12,962 bases of DNA from DUUI01 sp964627845 (GCA_964627845.1 CAZVKL010000026.1:1-12962), one strand, 5' to 3'. Counted from the first letter of the stretch, positions 1-7,698 are shown. Translations and numbers: made by a program. The notes: generated by a model from the letters alone, not told the origin.

Positions 1-645
1 GATGAAGTCGAACTTGATCTCTATAACTTTGAACGGGCTAATATCCCCAAGGATCACCCAGCCCGGGATATGCAAGATACCTTCTATATTTCAGAAGAAT
101 TATTATTAAGAACCCATACAACCGCCATTCAAATGCGCGCTCTTGAAGCCGCCCATGGTCAAGTTCCAATAAAATTAATCTGTCCAGGGAAGGTTTATCG
201 TAAAGATGATGATGATGCGACTCACTCTCATCAGTTCAATCAAATTGAAGGATTAGTCGTAGGTCATGGAGTAACTTTAGCCGATTTAAAAGGAACCTTA
301 GAACTCTTAGCCAAACGGATGTTTGGTCAAGACCGTACCATTCGCTTTAGACCATCCTACTTCCAATTCACTGAACCAAGTGTTGAAGTCGATGTGTCCT
401 GTCATATCTGTAATCAAGCAGGCTGCTCTGTCTGTAAAGGCACCGGTTATATTGAAGTCTTAGGAGCCGGTATGGTCCACCCAGCCGTCTTAAAGATGGC
501 CGGCTTTGAAGACACAAGCCTGAGTGGTTTTGCCTTTGGTGTCGGCTTAGAGCGTGTGGCCATGCTTAAATATGGCATTGATGATATCCGTTCGTTTTAC
601 ACCAATGATGTCCGTTTCTTAAAACAATTTGAAAGGTTTGAATAA
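1..645 (+). CDS. pheS: Phenylalanyl-tRNA synthetase alpha subunit, C-terminal part (5' end outside window)
   Basis: Catalytic alpha subunit of the cytoplasmic (alpha-beta)2 enzyme that charges tRNA-Phe with phenylalanine. The frame is open from base 1 (first residues DEVELDLYNFE), so the gene starts upstream; about 214 residues are present, roughly the last 60% of a usual 340-residue PheS. Class II synthetase signatures are visible: motif 2 (PGKVYRKDDDDATHSHQFNQ, just before IEGLVVG) and motif 3 (GFAFGVGLERVAM) near the C-terminus. A CxxC...CxxC segment (CHICNQAGCSVCKGTGYIEV) precedes GAGMVHP, as is common in bacterial PheS. The stop TAA (643-645) lies two bases before the pheT start, so the two subunits are made from one operon. 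Identification is firm; any T-box or attenuator controlling the operon would lie outside the window. Confidence 0.97.
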   Translation, partial: DEVELDLYNFERANIPKDHPARDMQDTFYISEELLLRTHTTAIQMRALEAAHGQVPIKLICPGKVYRKDDDDATHSHQFNQIEGLVVGHGVTLADLKGTLELLAKRMFGQDRTIRFRPSYFQFTEPSVEVDVSCHICNQAGCSVCKGTGYIEVLGAGMVHPAVLKMAGFEDTSLSGFAFGVGLERVAMLKYGIDDIRSFYTNDVRFLKQFERFE

Positions 646-647
646 AT

Positions 648-3005
648 ATGAAAATTAGTCGTCGTTGGCTCGATCAACTCGTCGATGTTTCCGATATTGA
701 AACAACTGTCCTAGCAGACACGCTAACAGGTGCAGGACACGAAGTTGAATCAATAGAGCCACTAGTCATCGGAAATAATTTAGTCATAGGACATATCTTA
801 GAATGTGTCGACCACCCAGACTCAGACCACCTTCATGTCTGTCAAGTCGATGTAGGGGAACAAACCCTACAAATCGTCTGTGGTGCACCCAATGTCGCCC
901 AAGGCCAAAAGGTCATTGTGGCTAAAGTTGGTGCTCAATTAGAAGGCTTAAAAATCAAAGAATCAACCATTCGTGGTGTAGAAAGCTTTGGAATGATCTG
1001 TTCCTTAAAAGAACTTGCCTTAGATGAAAAATTCATTCCAGAATCATCCCTAACAGGTATTGAAATCTTAGGTGATGATGCTATTGTTGGTGATGATCCC
1101 ATCGCTTATTTAGGATTAGACGATGAAATCCTTGACATTAAACAAACGGTTAATAGAAGTGATTTCTTATCCATGGATGCCATCGCCAGTGAAGTAGCTG
1201 GTCTATTTAAGCGTGATTTACTCATCAAACAAATTGAACTTGATACAGAGGCAGGTCAGCCAACTCAATTTAAAGTGGATAGTCAAACAGACAATTGTCC
1301 ATTGTTCTGGGCAAAGGTTGTGCGTAATGTCAAAATTCAAGAATCACCAACCTGGATTAAACGAGCTCTAAGAGGCTCTGGTATGCACCCAATCAATAAC
1401 TTAGTGGATATCTCAAACTTAGTGATGTTAGAGACCGGTCAACCAAATCACCTTTATGATTATCGTTTCTTTAAACAACCAGAAATTACAGTCATTGATA
1501 ATTACTCTGGAACTCAACTGGCCCTAGATGGGGAAGAGTATGAGCTTAAAGAAGGGGACACAATTATCTCAAGTGCAGGTGAGCCAATCGGAATTGGGGG
1601 CGTCAAAGGATTAGGAAACTCAATGATTCAACCTGATACCAACAGTATCGTTATTGAAATTGCCTCCTTTGATTCAGTCGCCATTCGTGAAACCTCTCGT
1701 CGTTTAGGATTAATCACTGACGCCAGTTTACGATATTCAAAACCAATGGATCCTCTTGCCCCACAAAAAGCACTCAAGAAAATTCTTCATTACTTAAAAC
1801 TTTATGCTGGGGTTACGGATGCTGATTTAGAAACAACGGTCAAATATGATGTGACACCAAAATATGTGCCACATTCTGTTTCCGTTTCTATGGAAGAAAT
1901 CAACAGTTTATTAGGAACCGATATTGAGATCGAACAAGTAATCGATGTCTTTAAACGCTTAGACCTTAACCCAACTATTATTGGTGATCGAATCAGTTGT
2001 CAGATTCCAAGTGTACGACGTGATTTATGGATTAAAGAAGATTTAATCGAAGAAGTTATTCGTGTTTTAGGTTATGAGCTCATTGAATCAACCTATCCAC
2101 ATTTAGAATTAACTCAAGATGCACCCTATACCCACGCTCAACAAATTATTCGTGATATTGAAGAGAAGGCTGTCGCCCTTAACCTTAATCAGGTGATGAC
2201 CTATACACTGGTTGATAAAGACAAAATTAAAGGACAAGATCCAATTGAGTTACTCTCACCATTATCTGAAAATAGACAATATATTCGAGATCAACTCAGC
2301 CCATCCTTACTGGATACCCTACAATATAATCTAGATCGTAAGAATCTTAATCAATCTTATTTTGAAGTGTCACAAGTCTACACAAAAGAGTCTTCCAATT
2401 GGCATTTAGGCATTATTGGATCGGGTCAATTAAGAATTGAGAACTGGCAAAAACAACAATTAAACTGTGATTTTTATACTATTAAAGGCTTAGTCCAAGA
2501 ACTATTAGTCTCACTCGGTATTAATCTCAACCGTTTAGCCTATAAAGAAGTTAAGGATTCATCATTCTATCATCCTTATCAGTCAGCGACACTCTTACTA
2601 GACAATAAAGAGATTGGATCTTTAGGGGTCATCCATCCTGCTTTAGGCATTAAAAATGGCATGCTAGCAGAAGTGAACTTAGAACCTGTCTTTAGTGCTA
2701 AAAAAGCTAAAACTAAATTTAGCTCAATTAACAAGTATCCAACCATTAAACGAGATTTAGCCTTATGGGTCCCAACAGAAGTCAACCATGAGACCTTAGT
2801 GAAGACCATTAAAAAAGCTGGTAAGCCATATTTAACCGATGTTAAAGTGTTTGATTTATTCATGAAAGATGATCAAAAATCAATGGCCTATACGCTCTCT
2901 TTTAGTTCAAATGAAAAGACCCTAGAAGATAAAGAGGTCAATCAAGCCATTGAAGAAATAATGAAAGCGCTAAATGCTCATAATGCTATTTTAAGAACGA
3001 GTTAA
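648..3005 (+). CDS. pheT: Phenylalanyl-tRNA synthetase beta subunit
   Basis: Structural, tRNA-binding and editing subunit partner of PheS. The 785 residues match the usual bacterial length (about 790-805). Domains in order: an EMAP/OB-fold tRNA-binding domain (about 40-150, with VDHPDSDHLHVCQVDVG), the B3/B4 editing domain that hydrolyses mischarged Tyr-tRNA-Phe (about 215-375, with MHPINNLVDISNLVMLETGQ), the B5 domain (about 404-472), the catalytically inactive class II core (about 490-680), and a C-terminal ferredoxin-fold anticodon-binding domain (about 692-785, starting near YPTIKRDLALWVP). The ATG is two bases after the pheS stop; a GAAAGG run at 631-636 inside pheS is the only ribosome-binding candidate, so translation is probably coupled to pheS. 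The gene is intact with no unusual features. Confidence 0.98.
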   Translation: MKISRRWLDQLVDVSDIETTVLADTLTGAGHEVESIEPLVIGNNLVIGHILECVDHPDSDHLHVCQVDVGEQTLQIVCGAPNVAQGQKVIVAKVGAQLEGLKIKESTIRGVESFGMICSLKELALDEKFIPESSLTGIEILGDDAIVGDDPIAYLGLDDEILDIKQTVNRSDFLSMDAIASEVAGLFKRDLLIKQIELDTEAGQPTQFKVDSQTDNCPLFWAKVVRNVKIQESPTWIKRALRGSGMHPINNLVDISNLVMLETGQPNHLYDYRFFKQPEITVIDNYSGTQLALDGEEYELKEGDTIISSAGEPIGIGGVKGLGNSMIQPDTNSIVIEIASFDSVAIRETSRRLGLITDASLRYSKPMDPLAPQKALKKILHYLKLYAGVTDADLETTVKYDVTPKYVPHSVSVSMEEINSLLGTDIEIEQVIDVFKRLDLNPTIIGDRISCQIPSVRRDLWIKEDLIEEVIRVLGYELIESTYPHLELTQDAPYTHAQQIIRDIEEKAVALNLNQVMTYTLVDKDKIKGQDPIELLSPLSENRQYIRDQLSPSLLDTLQYNLDRKNLNQSYFEVSQVYTKESSNWHLGIIGSGQLRIENWQKQQLNCDFYTIKGLVQELLVSLGINLNRLAYKEVKDSSFYHPYQSATLLLDNKEIGSLGVIHPALGIKNGMLAEVNLEPVFSAKKAKTKFSSINKYPTIKRDLALWVPTEVNHETLVKTIKKAGKPYLTDVKVFDLFMKDDQKSMAYTLSFSSNEKTLEDKEVNQAIEEIMKALNAHNAILRTS

Positions 3006-3047
3006 GTGTGTTAAACTGATAACAATTGAATCAAGGAGGGTTTTTCG

Positions 3048-4550
3048 ATGAGTATTCGTTATTTGGATACACCAATTCGCTATTTACGCAATGAAGTCTT
3101 TAAAGCGATAACATCCGCTGCTTTTGATGAGTGGAGTAGTGATCAAATCAATCACATTCCATTTGTTATTATCGAAGGGGACTTCCCAACCTATCGTGAA
3201 TCGGTGACGCGTGAGCGGCAAATTATCTCTGAGAGAGTTCGACTCGCCCTAGGTTTAGATTTATGGGAAATTGATGTGCTCAATGGTCATTCCCATGATT
3301 TTGATTTAGAATTGTTAAAAGAACATAAATTACCTTCACAAGCCCTTCGAGTCATTCCAAGCGCTTGTGAGTCCTGCGAAGAAAAGTCATACTTCGTCAG
3401 TAATACCTGTCATGGTTGTTTAGCGCATCCATGTATTTCAGTCTGCCCCGTCCATGCAACTTCATTACAAAATGGACTTAGTTTTATAGACCAAAATACC
3501 TGTATTAAATGTGGGAAATGTTTTGATGTCTGTCCCTATGGATCGATCATTAAAAACGAACGCCCATGTGTGGCAGCCTGTGGAGCCAATGCCTTCACTA
3601 AGAACCCAGAGAACGACAAAGCCATTATCATTTCAGATAAATGCGTCGCCTGTGGAATGTGTATGGTCTCTTGTCCATTTGGCGCAATCATGGATAAATC
3701 GGAAATCTACCAAGTGGTTAGTAGCTTTAAATCAGAACGTGTTTACGCCATTGTGGCACCAGCCATTGCCGGTCAATTTGGTAATACCGTTAAATATCCA
3801 CAACTGGTTGCCGGTCTAAAACAATTAGGCTTTAGTGATGTCAAAGAAGTTGCCTTAGGAGCAGATATTACCACTGTGGTAGAGAGTGAAGAATACGTGC
3901 ATCATGTCTTGGAAGGGGATCAACCATTCTTGGCAACCTCTTGTTGTCCAGCCTGGTCTAAATTTGCTAAGAGAGAACTGAAAGAACTTAAACATTGTGT
4001 CTCTGAATCCAGTTCCCCAATGATTGAAACAGCCAAAGTCATAAAACGAGAAGATCCACATGCTCGAATTGTCTTTATTGGTCCTTGTTCGGCCAAAAAA
4101 CAAGAAGTAGCAGAACCTAAGATGGCAGGATGGGTTGATTATGTCTTAACCTTTGAAGAAATCAACTCCATGTTTATTGCTAGAAACATTGTCCTTAGTG
4201 ACATTGAAGCCCAAGAATTAGAGGATGATGCCTCTAAAGATGGACGCGGCTTTGCGGTTAGTGGTGGTGTTCTGGCAGCCATTGACCACATTATGAAAGA
4301 AAAATACCCAGATTATGTCTTTAATACGGATCGTGCTGAAAACTTAGCAGAATGTCGAAAATTATTGTTACAAGCGAAATTTGGGAAACGAAATAAATAT
4401 ATTATTGAAGGAATGGCCTGTCCTGGAGGTTGTGTCGGAGGTGCGGGAACCCTGGTTAACCAAAACAAATCTCATATGAAGGTCAAAGAGTTTGCGAATC
4501 AATCATCGATGGACTCAGCCACTCAGGTTTATGATAAAGTATATAAGTAA
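3048..4550 (+). CDS. [FeFe] hydrogenase, group B type, with ferredoxin-like clusters
   Basis: Cytoplasmic iron-only hydrogenase, 500 residues, expected to exchange electrons between a ferredoxin-type donor and H+/H2. The three H-cluster motifs are present: TSCCPAW (297-303), GPCSAKKQE (345-353) and EGMACPGGCVGGAG (454-467). By the known structures Cys300, Cys347, Cys458 and Cys462 hold the cubane and Cys299 is the proton-relay Cys. Two canonical CxxCxxCxxxCP ferredoxin motifs lie at 152-162 and 199-209. Eight further Cys (107, 110, 121, 124, 129, 133, 174, 178) bring the N-terminal half to 16, enough for up to four [4Fe-4S] clusters. Residues 1-106 lack Cys and I do not recognise them. The layout and the PGGC form of the third motif resemble the group B (B1/B3) family rather than prototypical group A enzymes. 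A strong ribosome binding site (AAGGAGG, 3033-3039) fixes the start, 42 bases after pheT. The hydE/F/G maturation genes are not in the window. Hydrogenase identity is firm; the subgroup is likely; the physiological direction is not shown by sequence. Confidence 0.93.
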   Translation: MSIRYLDTPIRYLRNEVFKAITSAAFDEWSSDQINHIPFVIIEGDFPTYRESVTRERQIISERVRLALGLDLWEIDVLNGHSHDFDLELLKEHKLPSQALRVIPSACESCEEKSYFVSNTCHGCLAHPCISVCPVHATSLQNGLSFIDQNTCIKCGKCFDVCPYGSIIKNERPCVAACGANAFTKNPENDKAIIISDKCVACGMCMVSCPFGAIMDKSEIYQVVSSFKSERVYAIVAPAIAGQFGNTVKYPQLVAGLKQLGFSDVKEVALGADITTVVESEEYVHHVLEGDQPFLATSCCPAWSKFAKRELKELKHCVSESSSPMIETAKVIKREDPHARIVFIGPCSAKKQEVAEPKMAGWVDYVLTFEEINSMFIARNIVLSDIEAQELEDDASKDGRGFAVSGGVLAAIDHIMKEKYPDYVFNTDRAENLAECRKLLLQAKFGKRNKYIIEGMACPGGCVGGAGTLVNQNKSHMKVKEFANQSSMDSATQVYDKVYK

Positions 4551-5353
4551 TGTTGATTAATGTCCTAAAAGGTTTTATTATTGCGGTAAGCATGTTAGTC
4601 CCAGGGGTCTCAGGTGCGACGATGATGATGACCCTACGTGTCTATAATCAATCCCTTGAATTTCTGACTGGACTAACAAAAGGTGTCTTACTCCATAAAA
4701 AAATGATGCTCCATTTAACCATTGGAGCACTTTTAGGCTTATTAGGCTTCTCTCAAGTGATGCTATGGCTGTTAAGTCACTATGATTTTTGGCTACGCTA
4801 CTTTTTCTTGGGCTCAATTTTAGTCGGTTTATTCTTACTGTTTAAACAAATTCCGACTCAAAAAATTAAGATTCATCATTTGAGTTATTTGTTGATTGGG
4901 ATTGTGATTGCCTTAGGGTTGGAACAACTGGAGACAACCTCATTAATTAAAAGCACCCCTGATATCTCATTAGTCATATTAGGTGGAATAGGGATTGCAG
5001 TCGCCTTGATCTTGCCTGGTATTTCAACCAGTTTTGTTTTATTAACACTCGGATTATATGAACCGGTCTTAAGTGCATTAACGTCCTTTAACCTCCAATT
5101 TATGGCAATCTTAGTCGTAGGTATTTTAATTGGAGTTTTATTAACTGCCAAGATTCTGGTTTATTTATTAAACATTCACCCTGTGGGGACCACGATTTTA
5201 ATTTGTGGCTTTGTGGTAGGATCGTTATGGGAGGTGTTCCCGGGCTTACCATCTTCACAGAATCTATGGTTGGTTTTAGTCATGATTCTAGCTGGGGCAA
5301 TGTTAATGAAATTGTTAGAAACATTAAGTTTTTATTTTGAAACAGAACAATGA
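4550..5353 (+). CDS. popT: DUF368 family membrane protein, probable undecaprenyl-phosphate translocase (PopT-like)
   Basis: Polytopic inner-membrane protein of 267 residues with about eight hydrophobic segments. The DUF368 fingerprint occurs twice, once in each half: PGVSGAT (18-24) and PGISTSFVLLTLGLY (156-170), with the two halves looking like an internal duplication. DUF368 proteins have recently been reported to return the lipid carrier undecaprenyl phosphate across the membrane for reuse in cell-wall and polysaccharide synthesis; this is family knowledge, and the symbol is given on that basis. The ATG overlaps the hydrogenase stop (TAATG), so translation is almost certainly coupled to it. 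The second motif has Thr-Ser where family members often have Gly-Ser, and the first has Gly-Ala where Gly-Gly is common; both look tolerable. The family call is firm, the transport function less so. Confidence 0.85.
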   Translation: MLINVLKGFIIAVSMLVPGVSGATMMMTLRVYNQSLEFLTGLTKGVLLHKKMMLHLTIGALLGLLGFSQVMLWLLSHYDFWLRYFFLGSILVGLFLLFKQIPTQKIKIHHLSYLLIGIVIALGLEQLETTSLIKSTPDISLVILGGIGIAVALILPGISTSFVLLTLGLYEPVLSALTSFNLQFMAILVVGILIGVLLTAKILVYLLNIHPVGTTILICGFVVGSLWEVFPGLPSSQNLWLVLVMILAGAMLMKLLETLSFYFETEQ

Positions 5354-5359
5354 TAAAAT
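5351..5359 (+). promoter_or_regulatory. Possible extended -10 promoter upstream of yebC
   Basis: TGATAAAAT fits the extended -10 pattern TGn-TAnnnT, and its TGA is also the stop codon of the DUF368 gene. No convincing -35 lies 16-18 bases upstream. A start near 5366 would leave a leader of about 17 bases containing the yebC ribosome binding site. Read-through from the hydrogenase operon is the alternative. Confidence 0.3.
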
Positions 5360-5382
5360 AAGAAGGAAAGTTAGGAGAATTT

Positions 5383-6114
5383 ATGGGAAGACATTTTGAA
5401 GTGCGGGCTGCGTCCATGGCCAAAACTGCGGCAGCCAAAACAAAAATATATTCAAGATATGGAAAAGAAATTTATTTAGCGGCTAAAAATGGGGTGCCTG
5501 ACCCTGAGATGAATGATGTCCTTAGACGTGTCATTGCTCAAGCGAAAAGCAATCAAGTCCCTGCCGATGTCATTAATCGTGCCATCGATAAAGCAAAAGG
5601 GGGGACGGGAGAAAACTATGAGTCCGCACGCTATGAAGGATTTGGTCCGGGTGCTGCGACCATCATTATTGATTGTTTAACGGATAATTTAAATCGTTCA
5701 CTCGCTGACATACGTACGGCTTTTAATCGAACTCACTTAAAATTAGGGGCTGCAGGTTCAGTCTCATTTGCGTATGATCATGTGGGTCTCTATGTCTTTG
5801 ATGCTGATATCGATGAAGAAACATTGTTAGAATCACTCTTAGAAGCAGAGATTGATGTGATCGAACTTGAAAAAGAAGACAATACCTTTGAGATGCAAGT
5901 TCCTGTCACTCAGTTTCATGAGACGAAAGAACAGTTGGATGCTATTTTAGGTGAAAATCAAGAATACAAAGTGTTTGAGTTAACGATGTTACCCCAAGAA
6001 ATGGTTGAGTTAGAGAGCCAAGAAGATAAAGAGACCTTTTCTAAGTTAATTACCATGTTAGAAGATGTGGATGATGTTCAAAACATTTACCACAATGTGA
6101 GTAATCTTGACTGA
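5383..6114 (+). CDS. yebC: YebC/PmpR (TACO1) family protein, YebC2-like
   Basis: Cytoplasmic protein of 243 residues, the usual family length. The N-terminus MGRHFEVRAASMAKTAAAKT, followed by KIYSRYGKEIYLAAKNG and then PDPEMNDVLRRVIAQAKSNQVP, IDKAKGG and YEGFGPGA, is diagnostic; the wording is closer to the YeeN/YebC2 branch than to E. coli YebC. The family was long annotated as DNA-binding transcription regulators; recent work on bacterial YebC proteins and mitochondrial TACO1 points instead to a ribosome-associated role in relieving stalls such as polyproline. Start supported by TTAGGAG (5371-5377) six bases before the ATG. It is followed without a gap by two small genes, all ending at the terminator at 6571. 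The family call is firm; the exact role in this organism is inferred. Confidence 0.93.
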   Translation: MGRHFEVRAASMAKTAAAKTKIYSRYGKEIYLAAKNGVPDPEMNDVLRRVIAQAKSNQVPADVINRAIDKAKGGTGENYESARYEGFGPGAATIIIDCLTDNLNRSLADIRTAFNRTHLKLGAAGSVSFAYDHVGLYVFDADIDEETLLESLLEAEIDVIELEKEDNTFEMQVPVTQFHETKEQLDAILGENQEYKVFELTMLPQEMVELESQEDKETFSKLITMLEDVDDVQNIYHNVSNLD

Positions 6115-6343
6115 TTTTAAATTTGTCACCCAAGGAAAGGGTGACGAGGTCTTGCTCTTTGGTCATAAGATTTGTGAGCTGGATTGGTTATATTTAGGGA
6201 AAGAAATTGAAGTATATGATGCTGGCCAAAAAAAGAACCTGATGCTCAGTCTTTATCAGGTTGAAATAAGCGGTGGGTATTATGTGTTTGGAGCCAATGA
6301 AATTGCCGATAATGAATGGGTTTTTTATACCCAACAAAAATAG
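6107..6343 (+). CDS. Small hypothetical protein, 78 residues, TTG start, overlapping yebC
   Basis: I do not recognise this family. The frame opens with TTG eight bases inside the end of yebC; an in-frame TGA at 6098-6100 and the lack of other ATG/GTG codons before 6241 leave TTG 6107 as the only conventional start for a full-length product. There is no real Shine-Dalgarno sequence, so expression is probably by coupling to yebC termination. The product looks like a compact beta-rich protein (alternating VLLFGHKI, WLYLGKEIEVYD, LMLSLYQVEI, GGYYVFGANEIA) with no signal peptide, membrane segment or Cys pair. Dense packing between yebC and the next gene, on the same strand and without a gap, supports it as real. 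Function unknown. Confidence 0.7.
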   Translation: MTDFKFVTQGKGDEVLLFGHKICELDWLYLGKEIEVYDAGQKKNLMLSLYQVEISGGYYVFGANEIADNEWVFYTQQK

Positions 6344-6357
6344 GAAGGAACCACAAT

Positions 6358-6561
6358 ATGGATGAACAAGATCTTCATGAATTAGCCTTAGCCTATTGCG
6401 AAGTGTATTTCCAAGGGTCTAAACCAAGTCCTAAGTCTTATTTCAAAGTCTATTTAAAGGCGATCAATGTTTTTGAGAGACAAATAGAAAAGGCTAGTTT
6501 AAGAGTTCATGACGAAACCTTAGAGTCAATTAAACAGAATCTTGATTCGTTGGAAGAATAA
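6358..6561 (+). CDS. Small hypothetical protein, 67 residues, mostly helical
   Basis: Starts at ATG 6358, preceded by a good ribosome binding site (AGGAAGG, 6343-6349) that itself overlaps the previous stop codon; this makes the more upstream in-frame ATG at 6316, which lies inside the preceding gene and has no site, unlikely. The sequence begins MDEQDLHELALAYCEVYFQG and continues with an amphipathic, charged helix ending in LDSLEE; it looks like a small two-helix cytoplasmic protein. I do not recognise a family. The last 32 bases overlap the end of tmcAL on the opposite strand. Third gene of the yebC unit; function unknown, but co-transcription with yebC suggests a link to translation. Confidence 0.75.
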   Translation: MDEQDLHELALAYCEVYFQGSKPSPKSYFKVYLKAINVFERQIEKASLRVHDETLESIKQNLDSLEE

Positions 6562-7621
6562 TCATTTTAGAAATCTCCTGTTGTAGGAGATTTTTTTCTT
6601 GGCTAAAGAGTTGGTAGATTTGAGTCGCGTTGAGTTCTGGTTCAATTTGAACCCTGTCAAAATCACCGATCTTAGTCCCAATCTCTAATTCTTTTAGGTA
6701 ACTTAAAGCATCTTCTCTAACACCTAGTATTCGAATTTTATCATTATTAAAGGTTTCGACCAGCTCTTTTTTATGATTGAGTAAGATGTGCATACAGATT
6801 CGACTGATGCGACTTCTAGAATAACGACGAGAAGTACTCGCTTGTAGAAATGTGTCAAAATCATCATAGACTTCAGCATTTTTCTTGAGATGATTTTGAA
6901 TGCCCTCAGAGACTAAAAAGATTTCTGATAATTCCTTTGAGGAAGTACTCAGTAATTTATAACGAAGCAATTCAAACATTTTATGAGTTAAACTTATTTC
7001 GGATAAGTCAGTTAACGATTGTTGGGTATAATGAGGATTATTGAGATGCTTACGGATATCGTGTGCACTTAAAAAGCCTTCAATATTCTCGTTTTCAAAA
7101 TAATGATTGGTCCTGCCAATGCTTAAAGGCGTGATTGTGGTCTCTCTAATGGCTCTTAAATAGGCCATGGCTAAGATATCATTAGGATAGTGCTGAGTAT
7201 CGTCTAGGGCGATGGCCCGTTGGTACGATTCCCCTTGTGCTAAACGCTCTTTAAGACGATCTAAGTTAACAGGTAATTGTGAGAGTTGAGTGAGGGTTTC
7301 TAAATCATTGCTTTCAGATCCAAAAACAATGGAGTCAACCTTCATCTTGTTTAGAATCTTAACCGATTCTTTGCCGAAAACATCAGCCGCCTGCAACGCA
7401 TAAATTGTGGGTAGTTCACAGACAATGTCCACCCCATGGTTTAATGCTGCTTGAACGCGTTTAAATTTAGAGACAATAGCCGGTTCCCCTCGCTGAACAA
7501 AATGAGGTGACATAACACCGATGATTAAATCTGCGCCTGATTTTAGTCTGGCTTGTTGGATATGATATTGATGTCCTAAGTGCATCGGGTTATACTCGAT
7601 GATAATTCCACAACTTTTCAT
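6530..7621 (-). CDS. tmcAL: tRNA(Met) cytidine acetate ligase (TmcAL)
   Basis: ATP- and acetate-dependent enzyme that makes N4-acetylcytidine at the wobble position (C34) of elongator tRNA-Met, keeping it from misreading Ile codons. Nucleotidyltransferase-fold signatures are clear: EYNPMHLGHQYH with HxGH at 14-17, MSPHFVQRGEPA (37-48), IVFGSES (98-104), PNDILAMAYLRAI (146-158) and SAHDIRK (185-191). At 363 residues it is shorter than the B. subtilis enzyme (about 415), mostly in the C-terminal half. The ATG matches the family N-terminus (MKxxGIIIEYNP) and an in-frame stop lies two codons upstream, so the start is fixed, yet no Shine-Dalgarno sequence precedes it. Convergent with the yebC unit (32-base overlap) and divergent from the hydrolase gene. 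Confidence 0.94.
   Translation of the reverse strand: MKSCGIIIEYNPMHLGHQYHIQQARLKSGADLIIGVMSPHFVQRGEPAIVSKFKRVQAALNHGVDIVCELPTIYALQAADVFGKESVKILNKMKVDSIVFGSESNDLETLTQLSQLPVNLDRLKERLAQGESYQRAIALDDTQHYPNDILAMAYLRAIRETTITPLSIGRTNHYFENENIEGFLSAHDIRKHLNNPHYTQQSLTDLSEISLTHKMFELLRYKLLSTSSKELSEIFLVSEGIQNHLKKNAEVYDDFDTFLQASTSRRYSRSRISRICMHILLNHKKELVETFNNDKIRILGVREDALSYLKELEIGTKIGDFDRVQIEPELNATQIYQLFSQEKNLLQQEISKMIILPTNQDSV
6571..6597 (+). terminator. Rho-independent terminator of the yebC unit, inside the tmcAL coding region
   Basis: Nine-base-pair perfect stem AAATCTCCT (6571-6579) / AGGAGATTT (6585-6593) with a five-base loop, and a seven-T run at 6591-6597 whose first three bases close the stem. 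It starts nine bases after the stop of the 67-residue gene. On the minus strand the same bases encode the NLLQQEI segment near the C-terminus of TmcAL. Confidence 0.88.
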
Positions 7622-7627
7622 GAGTCA

Positions 7628-7636
7628 AGTTTATCA
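7628..7636 (-). promoter_or_regulatory. Alternative extended -10 for a leaderless tmcAL transcript
   Basis: On the minus strand TGATAAACT (TGn-TAAACT) ends six bases before the tmcAL ATG, so a transcript from it would begin at the start codon. No good -35 is seen. It competes with the stronger-looking promoter at 7649-7677. Confidence 0.35.
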
Positions 7637-7648
7637 TGTTTAGTCCAA

Positions 7649-7677
7649 ATTATCACTTTAACCTTGACAGTTGTTAA
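7649..7677 (-). promoter_or_regulatory. Candidate promoter for tmcAL (TTAACA-17-GATAAT)
   Basis: On the minus strand TTAACA (7672-7677) and GATAAT (7649-7654) are separated by 17 bases, each one mismatch from the sigma-A consensus. The start would be near 7642, giving a leader of about 20 bases with no ribosome binding site. The elements interleave with the rightward promoter: the 17-base spacer contains the opposite -35 box. Confidence 0.6.
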
Positions 7678-7692
7678 TTAACTTTTTACACT
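7664..7692 (+). promoter_or_regulatory. Promoter of the hydrolase-gdhA operon, predicted to give a leaderless mRNA
   Basis: A perfect -35 TTGACA (7664-7669), a 17-base spacer and -10 TACACT (7687-7692, four of six consensus). Only six bases (7693-7698) separate the -10 from the ATG at 7699, so the expected start point falls on or next to the A of the start codon. The spacer contains the palindrome GTTAATTAAC (7673-7682). Confidence 0.7.
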
Positions 7693-7698
7693 TTAGGC

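Noticed and set aside
2579..2863. Minus-strand open frame within pheT
   Set aside because: Antisense shadow of a conserved coding region; no ribosome binding site, promoter or recognisable protein.
3006..3047. Terminator or promoter between pheT and the hydrogenase gene
   Set aside because: No stable hairpin with a T-run and no convincing -35/-10 pair is visible in the 42 bases; read-through from pheST remains possible.
3511..4103. Open frames at 3511-3819 (plus) and 3855-4103 (minus) inside the hydrogenase gene
   Set aside because: Out-of-frame and antisense shadows of a gene whose motifs are intact.
4578..5151. Two minus-strand open frames inside the DUF368 gene
   Set aside because: Antisense to a membrane protein gene with clear family motifs; no start signals of their own.
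6316..6357. Upstream ATG for the 67-residue gene
   Set aside because: It lies within the coding end of the 78-residue gene without a ribosome binding site, whereas ATG 6358 has AGGAAGG at a good distance.
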